A stretch of DNA of 64,000 nucleotides from assembly GCA_028287465.1 (NCBI GenBank), contig JAQBPO010000064.1, positions 1-64,000 on the forward strand, read 5' to 3'. Origin of the DNA: Fibrobacterota bacterium (GTDB lineage Bacteria; Fibrobacterota; Fibrobacteria; UBA11236). This document shows, one piece after another, positions 8,238 through 16,503 of the stretch. The first letter of the stretch is position 1; each line of letters begins with the position of its first letter. Position numbers and translations under genes: made by a program. Under the pieces are notes generated by a model that saw nothing but the letters and a program-made list of their open reading frames with translations, was not told the DNA's origin and did not search any database.

Positions 8238-9061
8238 ACCAGTTCCCCAAGAAAATCGTCGCCATCCACGCCCACCCGGACGATACGGAGATCTTCTCCG
8301 CCGGGACCATGGCCCTCATGCGGGCCAAGGGCTACGAGCTCGCCATCGTCACCATGACCCCCGGGGGCCTGGGCGGAATCGGTTCCACCGAGCAGGAAAC
8401 CATCGAGACCCGCAAGCGGGAGGCCCGGAAGGCCGCCGAGCAGCTGGGCGCGAAATACTATTGCTGCGAGGGCCGGGACGGCTATCTCTACGATACCGAG
8501 GCCCTGCGCATCCGCATCACCGAGATCCTCCGCCTGGAAAAGGCCGGTATCGTGATGACCCACCTTCCCTGGGACTACCATAGCGATCACCGCACCACCT
8601 GCAATATCGTGGAAGCGGCGACCATGGTGGCGACCCTGCCCAACGTGCCCTGCAAGGCCAAGCCCCTGGACATCACGCCCCTGCTCTACCATACCGCGCC
8701 CCTGGGATCCTCCGATCCCCTCGGCGGCAAGTTGCAATCGCCCCATTTCTTCGTGGACATCACCTCGGTGATGGACGTCAAGATGGAAATGCTCGGGCAC
8801 CACCAGAGCCAGATCGAACTCATGCGCGTGATGCACAAGATGGACGATTTCTTCGGCGAGATGAAGAAGCAGAACGAGTATTTCGGCAAGCAGGCGGGCT
8901 GCGGATACGCCGAAGCCATGTGGCAGCACCTGGGCGGCGGGTTCCAGAAGGATCCCGTCCTCCAGGAAACCATCGCCGAATTCGTATTGGACAATAAAAG
9001 GGCAAGCATCGGAGCGCGTTCGCTCCAGGGGAGCGCGTCGCTCCAGGGGAGCGTGGCATGA
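8234..9061 (+). CDS. PIG-L/LmbE family N-acetylglucosaminyl deacetylase
   Basis: 275 residues from a GTG inside the phosphofructokinase stop (GTGA). AIHAHPDDTEIFSAGT (about 10-25) is the HPDD zinc motif and LPWDYHSDHRTTCNIVEA (about 111-128) supplies the second metal His. Family members remove acetyl groups from GlcNAc-containing substrates, including free or phosphorylated GlcNAc and lipid- or thiol-linked sugars. Between a sugar isomerase and a phosphofructokinase, a GlcNAc or GlcNAc-phosphate substrate is the natural inference. The C-terminal residues (RSLQGSASLQGSVA) come from an inverted-repeat tract and are probably dispensable. Confidence 0.9.
   Translation: MNQFPKKIVAIHAHPDDTEIFSAGTMALMRAKGYELAIVTMTPGGLGGIGSTEQETIETRKREARKAAEQLGAKYYCCEGRDGYLYDTEALRIRITEILRLEKAGIVMTHLPWDYHSDHRTTCNIVEAATMVATLPNVPCKAKPLDITPLLYHTAPLGSSDPLGGKLQSPHFFVDITSVMDVKMEMLGHHQSQIELMRVMHKMDDFFGEMKKQNEYFGKQAGCGYAEAMWQHLGGGFQKDPVLQETIAEFVLDNKRASIGARSLQGSASLQGSVA
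9011..9054 (+). repeat. Alternating GGAGCG/CGCTCC hairpin tract over the SIS gene ribosome site
   Basis: GGAGCG occurs three times and CGCTCC twice, alternating, so that at least two mutually exclusive hairpins can form. The last AGGGGAGCG is the ribosome-binding site of the SIS gene (ATG at 9058). The tract also encodes the end of the deacetylase. It could tune coupled translation or be a small repeat insertion. Confidence 0.6.
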
Positions 9062-10071
9062 ATCTGACGGACGATAAATACTCCAAATACGCCTTGGTCC
9101 GGGAAATGCTCGAGACGGCGGACGTGATCCGGAACTTCGATCCGGAATGCGCCGCCGCCTTCGCCGATTCCCTGTCCCAGGAGAACCGCCTGTTCTTCAC
9201 GGGGGAAGGCAGCAGCCGCATCTTCCCCGCCAAGCGCGCCATGTACGAGGCCATGAAGACGGGCTTCCCCTTACCCATGGCCACCGATGGCGCCACCCAG
9301 GCCATGGAATACGATCTGTCGCGCCATGCCGTGCTGGCCGCGTCCAATTCCGGCAAGACCAAGGAAGTGGTCCGCCTCTTCAAGGGCCTCAACGCCAAGG
9401 GACATAAGCATACCTACGGCGTGATGGCCCATGCCGGCGCGCCCCTGGCGGAGATTTCCAAAAAGGCCCATGTGCTCACCTGCGGTCCCGAGAAGGCCGT
9501 GGCCGCCACCAAGAGCGTGGTGGAGCAGGCCCTGTTCTACCAGGCCGTGCTGGCCAAGCTCCGCAAGTCCGCCATGACGGAATTGCCCGCCGCGGCCGCC
9601 GCGGTCAAGGCGGCCCTGGAACTCAGCATCGACCCCGAATACACCAAGGCCGTCGCGAGCGCCCCGGTCATCTACTTCTCCGGCCGCAATAATGGCGTGG
9701 CCGAAGAGCTGACCCTCAAGACCAACGAGATCACGCGCAAGAAATCCGCCTTCCTCGAAGGCACCTACGCGGTCCACGGCATCGAAGAAGTCATGAACCC
9801 CGACGAGGTGGTGGTCCTGGTGGAACCCTTCCCGGACGAAGAAGAGAAGTTCAGCCAGGTCCTGAAAACGGGCGTGGGCATGCGGGTCATCGCCATCAGC
9901 ACCCGCCAGACCTCCTTCCCCACCATCCTCATCCCTTCCGTGAAGGGCTACGATGAATACGTCCAGCTGGCGGCGGGGTGGAACCTGCTGGTGGAAGTGG
10001 GCATCAGGCTGGGCATCGACCCGGACAAGCCCGTGCGGGCGCGGAAGGTCGGTAACGAGTTCTTAGGGTAG
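9058..10071 (+). CDS. GlmS/AgaS-like SIS-domain sugar-phosphate isomerase or deaminase
   Basis: 337 residues; the ATG overlaps the deacetylase stop (ATGA). Two SIS domains are visible: FFTGEGSSRIFPAKRAMYEA with AASNSGKTKEVVRLFKGL, then VIYFSGRNNGVAEELTLKTN with FLEGTYAVHGIEEVM. GPEKAVAATKSVVEQALFYQ is the GlmS-like substrate loop. There is no N-terminal glutaminase domain, so ammonia-dependent synthesis or, more likely in this context, catabolic deamination/isomerisation of glucosamine-6-phosphate to fructose-6-phosphate is expected. The product would feed the phosphofructokinase encoded first in the operon. Confidence 0.9.
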   Translation: MNLTDDKYSKYALVREMLETADVIRNFDPECAAAFADSLSQENRLFFTGEGSSRIFPAKRAMYEAMKTGFPLPMATDGATQAMEYDLSRHAVLAASNSGKTKEVVRLFKGLNAKGHKHTYGVMAHAGAPLAEISKKAHVLTCGPEKAVAATKSVVEQALFYQAVLAKLRKSAMTELPAAAAAVKAALELSIDPEYTKAVASAPVIYFSGRNNGVAEELTLKTNEITRKKSAFLEGTYAVHGIEEVMNPDEVVVLVEPFPDEEEKFSQVLKTGVGMRVIAISTRQTSFPTILIPSVKGYDEYVQLAAGWNLLVEVGIRLGIDPDKPVRARKVGNEFLG

Positions 10072-10123
10072 TCCATTCAATCGAATATCCGGGGTAGGGC
10101 ACAACGCTCTATTCCCGGCGAAG

Positions 10124-10163
10124 CGGCCGGGGGGTCCCCTCCTCCCCGGCCGTTATTATGTTT
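10124..10163 (+). terminator. Intrinsic terminator after the amino-sugar operon
   Basis: Nine-bp stem CGGCCGGGG (10124-10132) / CCCCGGCCG (10144-10152), followed by TTATTATGTTT. It lies 53 bp after the SIS gene stop. Confidence 0.75.
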
Positions 10164-10233
10164 ACCCTTCGGAAACATTATATTCCCGGAACATTTCCGC
10201 CGATGCCGTCGTCCCATCCCATAGGGGGGTACC

Positions 10234-11013
10234 ATGCGAAACCGAATCCCGTCCTTGCTCTTGATCCTTTCCGCGGCGGGCGCCGCCTGGAGCCTGGATT
10301 CCACCCTTGTCTATAAGCAGGGCCATATGGAGGGCAGGATCCGCCTCTATGCCGGGGCCCGGCAGGTGGAAGCGTCCCTCACGGAGATCCAGGCGGTCCG
10401 TTTCGACCTGGGCCAGAACACCATCCTGACCTTGCGGAATATCGGCCTCCCCGACTTCAACGCCTCCTGCAATGCCACCGACTTCAGCGCCCTCATCGCC
10501 GAACAGGCCCAAGGCGTATCCGGGTTCAAAGGAGCGGCGGATACGGCCTGGGCCCAGGCCCTGGTCTTCCCCACCCGCCTGACGCCCCTCGACTCCGTGC
10601 CGGACCGTTATCCGGAGTACACCAAGCGGAATGCTTTCGCGGGGATGGGGTGGATCCATTCGGGGGACGTAAGCATCGGATGCAAGACCACCCAACAGTC
10701 GCCGCAGCAGGGATTCCGCAGGATCTTCTACTATCGCGCCAACCGCGGCGTATACATCAAGGCGCAGGTGGATGGATTCGAGACCGAGGATCTCAAATGC
10801 GAAATGGGCCCCGGCGTCCCCTGCACCCGGTTGAAATACCTTTCCTTGCGATATGCCGTTACGGATGCGGAAGGCGGCCTGTTTTCGGATCCCGCTTCAG
10901 TAGCGCGCCCGGCCAAGGACAGCGGTCGGTATCCGGCGCAGGGTCCGGGCCTGATCTTCCGGCAGGCCTTTCCCCGGCCCATTTGGGAATACGTCCTGGG
11001 CCGGACCCTCTAA
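10234..11013 (+). CDS. Secreted protein of unknown function
   Basis: 259 residues with a run of six G upstream of the ATG and a clear signal peptide (MRNRIPSLLLILSAAGAAWS). Four to five Cys residues (for example FNASCNATDF, VSIGCKTTQQ, LKCEMGPGVPC) suggest disulphides outside the cytoplasm. I do not recognise a domain. It precedes an ABC exporter pair by 35 bp, so it may be cotranscribed with it. Confidence 0.75.
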   Translation: MRNRIPSLLLILSAAGAAWSLDSTLVYKQGHMEGRIRLYAGARQVEASLTEIQAVRFDLGQNTILTLRNIGLPDFNASCNATDFSALIAEQAQGVSGFKGAADTAWAQALVFPTRLTPLDSVPDRYPEYTKRNAFAGMGWIHSGDVSIGCKTTQQSPQQGFRRIFYYRANRGVYIKAQVDGFETEDLKCEMGPGVPCTRLKYLSLRYAVTDAEGGLFSDPASVARPAKDSGRYPAQGPGLIFRQAFPRPIWEYVLGRTL

Positions 11014-11048
11014 GCGCCGTCCTCCCCTAAAAGGATTACCTTTCGGGC

Positions 11049-11702
11049 ATGATCGATGTCCGCGGCCTTGGATATGCGTACCCGGGATCTCCTCATCAAG
11101 CCTTACGGGGCGTGGACTTCCACGTAGGCCCCGGCGTCGTTTTCGGCATCCTGGGCCCGGCGGGCGCGGGGAAGTCCACCCTGATGGGCATCCTCGCGGG
11201 CTCCCTCAGGGACTATGCCGGATCGGTCCGATACCTGGACAGGGAGTACCCGGACTGGAACCGGGAATTCTATGAGCGCGTCGGGATTTCCCGGGAGCGT
11301 CCCGGCCTGTTCGAAACCTTGACCGCGCGCACCAACCTGGCCTCCATAAGGCGACTGTACCGCGGCGGCAAAGGATCCGTTTCCGATCTGCTGGAGCGGA
11401 TCGGCCTTTCCTCCCAAGCGGATTGGCCGGCGCGCAAACTGGACCCTGGCATGCGGAAACGTTTGAGCCTGGGGTTGGCCCTCGTCCACGATCCCGAATG
11501 CCTGATCGCGGACGAACCCACGGCCGGGCTCGATGCCGGGGAAATCGAAATCGTGAGGCGCCTCCTGCTGGACCGGAAACAAGCGGGCAAGAGCGTGGTG
11601 ATGGCAACGGCGGACGCGAATCTGTTGGCGGGACTTTGCGATCGCTGGATCCCGCTGCGGGACGGCAGGGCCGGGACGGAGTCGATCCGGGGCGGCGCAT
11701 GA
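11049..11702 (+). CDS. ABC transporter ATP-binding protein
   Basis: 217 residues. Walker A is GPAGAGKST and Walker B is CLIADEPTAGLD; the signature is degenerate (LDPGMRKRLSLGLAL instead of LSGGM). MATADANLLAGLCDRW is the switch region, where the usual His is absent (A-D-A). It overlaps the permease gene by four bases (ATGA), so the two form one exporter of the ABC-2 type. Substrate unknown. Confidence 0.9.
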   Translation: MIDVRGLGYAYPGSPHQALRGVDFHVGPGVVFGILGPAGAGKSTLMGILAGSLRDYAGSVRYLDREYPDWNREFYERVGISRERPGLFETLTARTNLASIRRLYRGGKGSVSDLLERIGLSSQADWPARKLDPGMRKRLSLGLALVHDPECLIADEPTAGLDAGEIEIVRRLLLDRKQAGKSVVMATADANLLAGLCDRWIPLRDGRAGTESIRGGA

Positions 11703-12397
11703 AACGACTGGCCGCCAGCGTAGGCCGCGATCTCCTGATCCAGGCCAAACGCGGCTATCCGTTCCTCGCCGCCCTCGCCGCGTTCCTGACCGTGCTTGCC
11801 TTCGCGCATATCCCCCAGGGGAATTCGGATACGCTTGCCCCGTTCGCCTCCCTCGCCTTCTCGTTCTCCACCACGGTCCCCTTCCTGGTGCTGCAGGCCC
11901 TCGGCGAAAAACGCGAAGGCTCCCTGGATCTCCTGGACCATACCCCCCTGCGGCCCCATGAATACCTGGCCTCCAAGGCCATCAGCCTGGCCATCCCCTC
12001 CATCGCCTGCAATACGGCCATGGTCCTGGTGTCGCGCGGCCCCTACTTCAACCCGTTCCCCTTCTGGATCGGCCTCGCCGCGGCCGGCACCCTGTTCGCC
12101 TGCTTCGGCTTCCAGATCGCCGCATTGGGCGGATCGGTTCCCAAGGCGCTCGGGTCGTGCCTGGTGGCGGCGCTTCCGCTGTTGCTTCCCTTTTTTCCCA
12201 TGGCGGGGCCTGGTCCTGCGGGGCTCTACCTTCTCCATCCCTTGGCCGGCGCTAGCCTGTTGATCCGCCGCTCTTATCAGGGGGATACCTGGACGGCCCT
12301 GATTCTCGGCGCGGGGATGTCGATCGTATGGATTGGAGCGGCCCTGGTACTATGCCGGAAGGCCTTTGCGCGGTTCCGCAGGCAGCCGGATCGTTAA
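11699..12397 (+). CDS. ABC-2 type permease
   Basis: 232 residues starting at the ATG that overlaps the stop of the ATPase gene. About six hydrophobic segments are visible, such as YPFLAALAAFLTVLAFAHI, FSFSTTVPFLVLQAL, FWIGLAAAGTLFACFGF and ALILGAGMSIVWIGAALVL. LGEKREGSLDLLDHTPLRPHEYLASK, quoted in parts, is the cytoplasmic loop typical of ABC-2 permeases that contacts the ATPase. An inner-membrane partner of the preceding protein, acting in export or drug efflux. Confidence 0.85.
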   Translation: MKRLAASVGRDLLIQAKRGYPFLAALAAFLTVLAFAHIPQGNSDTLAPFASLAFSFSTTVPFLVLQALGEKREGSLDLLDHTPLRPHEYLASKAISLAIPSIACNTAMVLVSRGPYFNPFPFWIGLAAAGTLFACFGFQIAALGGSVPKALGSCLVAALPLLLPFFPMAGPGPAGLYLLHPLAGASLLIRRSYQGDTWTALILGAGMSIVWIGAALVLCRKAFARFRRQPDR

Positions 12398-12472
12398 AAG
12401 ACCAATAACACTTTGACGAGGGGCTTGAAGTCGGCTTCCCGAAGGGGGATGCGGATCGCAGTACGATTCACA

Positions 12473-12742
12473 TCAATCCTGGAGCGTCGGGCCCAGGGAG
12501 GGTTTCTCGTCCGGTACGATGAAGCTCCATTCCCGGGCGGGCAGGCGGACCAAGGACCACAGCCTTTCGATATCCGGATTGCCTGGATTGGATTGGGTCA
12601 GGTCCAATGCCCGTTTACGGAGGATGAGCCTCCGACCCATAGGATTCATTTGCCTGAAGAGGTTCAACTCCCTGGGAGTCAAGGCGACGCGCTGGCCGTT
12701 TTCATCGAGGTAAAAGACACCGGATTCGCTTATCAGCTTCAT
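12473..12742 (-). CDS. Small hypothetical protein
   Basis: 89 residues from the ATG at 12742; the frame is open further upstream to 12844 but without a better start. SGVFYLDENGQRVALTPREL and WSLVRLPAREWSFIVPDE read like a folded cytoplasmic protein with normal codon use. No domain recognised and no good ribosome site, so existence and start are uncertain. It lies convergent with the ABC permease gene. Confidence 0.45.
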   Translation of the reverse strand: MKLISESGVFYLDENGQRVALTPRELNLFRQMNPMGRRLILRKRALDLTQSNPGNPDIERLWSLVRLPAREWSFIVPDEKPSLGPTLQD

Positions 12743-12932
12743 GATACTTAGGATAAAACCCGGCAGGATTCCGAGGACAGTCAAACCTTGCGAAAATCCC
12801 TCCTTTTGAGGCTGCATACGCTCATTTTGTACGCGGACACGCATCGGGATAGGCTAAAGTCCAATCGTCCGGATTCCGATATACGGGGTATACCTCACTG
12901 TTCCAACTTGAGGCGAATCCCGAAAGGGCATG

Positions 12933-12970
12933 AAGGCTCCGGAGCAATCCGGGGCCTTTTCATTTTCCAG
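12933..12970 (+). terminator. Terminator-like hairpin with T-rich tail on the + strand
   Basis: AAGGCTCCGGA / TCCGGGGCCTT (11 pairs, one G-T) with a GCAA loop, then TTTTCATTTT. The T-rich side faces the + strand, but no + strand gene ends here. It may be bidirectional and serve the minus-strand GH43-like gene whose stop is at 12989. Confidence 0.55.
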
Positions 12971-12988
12971 GATCCTTGGGCAAAGCCG

Positions 12989-14668
12989 TCAAGGCTTGGT
13001 AAGGACGGGTGCGAAGATCATGGCCTTGCCCTGCTTCCGCCCCTGGGCGTTATAGGTTCCGGGCGCCGAGCGGGGTCGATGGGTCCCCTGCGTGTTACCT
13101 CCCCGGATGCCATCACGGACGGCGACCGCGGCCTTCACGTCCACGGCGAACTTCACGTCCCGCGCCGGTTCCGCCGTGAATGAGCCGCCTCCGTCCACGC
13201 TATAGCTTTCCGACCCTCCCATGTAGGGATTGCCGTCATTGTATTCGAATCCGTAGCAGCCCGCGGCGGTCGCGGAGCGCAGGCGCAGCAGGTAGGACCG
13301 GCCCGCCGATACCGGGATATCCGGGTTCACCGCAACGGCCTTGGGGGCCCAGGGAATGGAGGAAACGGGAATGGCGGTGGAGCGCAATAGCGCGCCTTGG
13401 GAGTCCAGCACGTCCAGGAACAACGGCGCATCGGGGGCGCCGGAGCGGAAGGTGGTCACGCTCACCGAGGTCAGGGTGCCGCTGCGGGAGGCGGTGAAGG
13501 CCTGTTGGCGCTGGACCGGGCCCTTGATATCGCAATAATGGCGGAAGCCCTCGAAGCCGCTCGTCTGATCCAGGTCCGCGGAAACCTTGTAGGCCCCCGG
13601 GGATCCCGTTTTAAGCGAAGCGGTGAAGGAGTCCACGCACCGGATGGAATCCAGGGTTCCCCGGGAGTCGAAGGCCAGGGGTCCTATGAACAGGTTGGCC
13701 AGGGATTCGTTGGGCGCGCGATTGTTCCAGCGATCCGAGATGAAGTAGTAGGCGGTCGATTCGTCCTCCTGGACCACGGGAAGGACCGCGAGGGGCTGCC
13801 CGCCGCAATTGTCCTTGTTGACGATGCGCGCCCGCATGCGCGGTTCCTTGCGGCCGCTCTGGTGCACGCCGTCCGGATCGGACCAGGCGCCTTTCCAGGG
13901 ACCGAGCATCGCGGCGCTCGTCATCTCGCCCGTCCCTCCGGAGCAATAGGCGCAGCTGGGATCGGACATGAGCGCATGGTAGACGCCGTTCCTCTTGAAG
14001 ACGGCGAAGCCTTCCACATCCCCCAGCCCGAGCTCCACCTTGGCCCCCGTGGTGTTCAGGTAATCGGGCGTGAGCTTTTCCACCACCATGTCGGCGGTGA
14101 GGCCGGCGGCCACCTGGGTGGTGTTATGGATGAGCCATCCGGTCCCGTCCTCGTCCTGGAAGAGGGCCTCGTCGACGGCGCCGCCCACGGCCAGGGTCGG
14201 ATTGGGCCGCTGGGTGAAAGGCCCCTGGGGGTCCGCGCTGGTATAGACATGGTAGGCTCCGCCCGCGTCCGTCCACATGACGTAGGTCTTGGTGGCCTGG
14301 TTGTAGAGCACGTGGGGGCGGAAGCAATACGCGCAATCCCCGGGCGGCACGGCGAAACCCTCGTCGGTCCAATGGGCCAGGTCCGGGGAACTGTAGACCT
14401 TGAACCCGCAGAATTTCGAGTTGACCTGGTATTCATATCCGCAGGCATAGCTGGTCCCGTAAAGCCAATACTCGCTCCCGAAAAGCGCCAATGTGCCGTC
14501 ATGGGCGTCCAGGGAATTCCCGTCCACGTCGAAACGGCTGGCCTGGTTGCCCGCGGCGTCCGCGTTGAGGATGAGGGGTTTGACGGCGGAGGAGGTTCCC
14601 GACTCCAGCAGGCCCAGGAGGCACACCAGGCGGGCGATTACGGGTGCGCGGAGATTCGGGAGATGCAT
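12989..14668 (-). CDS. Secreted GH43-like glycosidase with C-terminal domain
   Basis: 559 residues from the ATG at 14668 (AGGTGG upstream) with a signal peptide ending near SGTSSA. LDAHDGTLALFGSEYWLYG, then GFKVYSSPDLAHWTDEG, RPHVLYNQATKTYVMW and VDEALFQDEDGTGWLIHN follow the five-bladed propeller pattern of GH43 enzymes, especially galactan-active subfamilies. The early Asp (DAHDG) and later Glu or Asp would be the catalytic pair. Several Cys residues suggest disulphides. A beta-sandwich-like region (about 370-510) follows, then a tail with YNAQGRKQGKAM. Likely acts on plant or microbial side-chain sugars outside the cell. Confidence 0.75.
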   Translation of the reverse strand: MHLPNLRAPVIARLVCLLGLLESGTSSAVKPLILNADAAGNQASRFDVDGNSLDAHDGTLALFGSEYWLYGTSYACGYEYQVNSKFCGFKVYSSPDLAHWTDEGFAVPPGDCAYCFRPHVLYNQATKTYVMWTDAGGAYHVYTSADPQGPFTQRPNPTLAVGGAVDEALFQDEDGTGWLIHNTTQVAAGLTADMVVEKLTPDYLNTTGAKVELGLGDVEGFAVFKRNGVYHALMSDPSCAYCSGGTGEMTSAAMLGPWKGAWSDPDGVHQSGRKEPRMRARIVNKDNCGGQPLAVLPVVQEDESTAYYFISDRWNNRAPNESLANLFIGPLAFDSRGTLDSIRCVDSFTASLKTGSPGAYKVSADLDQTSGFEGFRHYCDIKGPVQRQQAFTASRSGTLTSVSVTTFRSGAPDAPLFLDVLDSQGALLRSTAIPVSSIPWAPKAVAVNPDIPVSAGRSYLLRLRSATAAGCYGFEYNDGNPYMGGSESYSVDGGGSFTAEPARDVKFAVDVKAAVAVRDGIRGGNTQGTHRPRSAPGTYNAQGRKQGKAMIFAPVLTKP

Positions 14669-14809
14669 GCCTGGGCCCACCTGGTTGGCGCGCAGGGAAG
14701 CCGCGCTCCCTCCAATCTATCCGGCCCAGCCTTTGAGGATGGGACGAAACCGCCCCTCGCCCCCATTTTCCGTTGTTAAAAACCGGACAACGCGCCCCGA
14801 AAACCGGGT

Positions 14810-16174
14810 TTACGGCACCGAATGCTTGCGGATGAATTCCAGGATCAGGGTCCGGGTCTCGTCGACGGCGTTCCCGATGGTGCTGACGATATGCTCATGG
14901 TCCCGGCCCGGCATCACCGAGAACTCCAGGTTGCTGCTTCCGGCCGCCGCCATGGCCTTGACGAAATCATTGTTGTCGGAAATCCGCTGGGTCTCCAGGC
15001 CACCCGCGAAGAGGTGGATGGGCATGTCCGTCTTGCGCACGAACTTCATCGCCGCCGCTTCCGTGATGCCGCGATCGGTAATGCCCTTCTCGATGGCGTA
15101 CTCGCCGTAGGTGTAGGTCTGCGCGCTCAAGGGGATGTACCCGGAAACCGCCCTCGCGTCGAACCCGGCCTCGTGGTAATAGGTCGTATCCATGGCCATC
15201 ATCAGGGCCAGCCAGGCGCCGGCGGAATACCCCATCACGAAGAAGTTCGCGGTATCCCCTCCGTAGGGTTCCACGTTGCGCTTGGCCCAGGCGATGGACG
15301 CGGCCGCGTCCCTGAGGTAATCCGGGAACTTGCCGCGCAGGCCGCCCTTGTCCGGGAGATCGGGATCGATGCCGAGGCGGTAATTGACGCAGACCAGGAT
15401 GAACCCTTCATCGGATATCTTCCGCACGTAATCGTTCTTGTCCGACAGGGACCAACCCTCCTTGCTATCCCCTTCCTGCAGGCCGCCTCCGTGGAGATGG
15501 ACGATGACCGGGTATTTCCGGACCGGGCCGGCGGGGACGTGGACGTCCAGGGTGCACATCTGCTTTTCGTAGGCCGAAAGGTTGGCGCCGGTCTTGTAAG
15601 GCACGCCGGTATAGGCCAGGAGCTTGAGACGGAAATCCTGGGTGCCGGTGAGGCTGGATACGATCCGCCCATCCCGCTGGTAGCCGATGGCGAGGACCAC
15701 GATGGAGTCCTGGACGGATCCGGCTTTCGCGAGGGGTACCTTGGCTCCCCGGGGTCCCTGGGAACCAAGGGATCCGCGGGAACCATGGGTATCCTCCAGG
15801 TTACCCGACGGCGGCACTCCGGACTTCCTCCCCGATGCGGACCAGGCATTTCCCATATCCCCCGATTCCAGAAAGGTGATCCCGCCGAAGGCGAAGGCCC
15901 GGCCATTCCGCGCCGCGCCGGGCGCGGATCCCGGTGCCCGCAGGGCGGTTCCGGATTGGATCAGCTTATAATGGCCCGCCGCATCCGTCCTGGCGGACAG
16001 ATCCGGGCGCCCCACCAAGGTCACCTGCGCCCCGGCGATGGCCTTGCCGGCGGGATCGGTGATGGTCCCGGATAGGGAAACGGGATCGACACCCTGAGCC
16101 CCGCCATAACGGGGGAAAACCGAAGAAACCATGCAAACGATGAAAACGGCCGGAAGGGCCTTGAATGATGACAC
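14810..16174 (-). CDS. Secreted alpha/beta-hydrolase esterase with CarboxypepD-reg-like domain
   Basis: 454 residues from the GTG at 16174, chosen because GAGGGAG lies seven bases upstream and VSSFKALPAVFIVCMVSS begins a signal peptide; the frame is open upstream. LSGTITDPAGKAIAGAQVTL is a carboxypeptidase-regulatory-like Ig domain. The catalytic domain has the oxyanion motif VIVHLHGGGLQEGD, the nucleophile elbow GYSAGAWLALM and a late His (GRDHEHIVS), as in carboxylesterase/acetyl-xylan-esterase-type hydrolases. Between the domains lies a short collagen-like G-x-y run (see findings). Probably removes ester groups from polysaccharides. Confidence 0.85.
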   Translation of the reverse strand: MSSFKALPAVFIVCMVSSVFPRYGGAQGVDPVSLSGTITDPAGKAIAGAQVTLVGRPDLSARTDAAGHYKLIQSGTALRAPGSAPGAARNGRAFAFGGITFLESGDMGNAWSASGRKSGVPPSGNLEDTHGSRGSLGSQGPRGAKVPLAKAGSVQDSIVVLAIGYQRDGRIVSSLTGTQDFRLKLLAYTGVPYKTGANLSAYEKQMCTLDVHVPAGPVRKYPVIVHLHGGGLQEGDSKEGWSLSDKNDYVRKISDEGFILVCVNYRLGIDPDLPDKGGLRGKFPDYLRDAAASIAWAKRNVEPYGGDTANFFVMGYSAGAWLALMMAMDTTYYHEAGFDARAVSGYIPLSAQTYTYGEYAIEKGITDRGITEAAAMKFVRKTDMPIHLFAGGLETQRISDNNDFVKAMAAAGSSNLEFSVMPGRDHEHIVSTIGNAVDETRTLILEFIRKHSVP

Positions 16175-16503
16175 GAACCACTCCCTCTGAAAAAGCCTGC
16201 GCACAAGCTTCCCCAAGCCCCGGCCAAAGGATAAGTGAAATAAGTCCCGCCGGGATCCCTGGGACGCGACAAACCGTTTCCGTTTTGGGAACGATGGGGA
16301 GTTACAACCTCGGCATCGCAAGCAGTCCAAGATCGTGATCAGGCTGGCCACGCTTTGTATACGGGGAATAGCTATGGTCCGGACGGATCGAATTATCTTC
16401 CCCGCTACGCATGATGGCGGGATGCCTCCGGGAAGCGATTCCCCGGGGTCCGATCCCTTTCTCTCCCGTACCGCGCCCTTCACTTGATCCAAAGGACCCA
16501 CCC
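16175..16503. other. Divergent intergenic region (329 bp)
   Basis: Between the esterase and the large PQQ-type dehydrogenase. An imperfect inverted repeat (CGTTTCC ... GGGAACG, near 16277-16295) is the only structure noticed; no gene supported. Confidence 0.55.

Noticed and set aside
9014-9054. CRISPR-like short repeats
   Set aside because: Repeats of only six bases alternate as inverted copies without spacers, so this is a hairpin tract, not an array. No CRISPR array was seen anywhere in the window.
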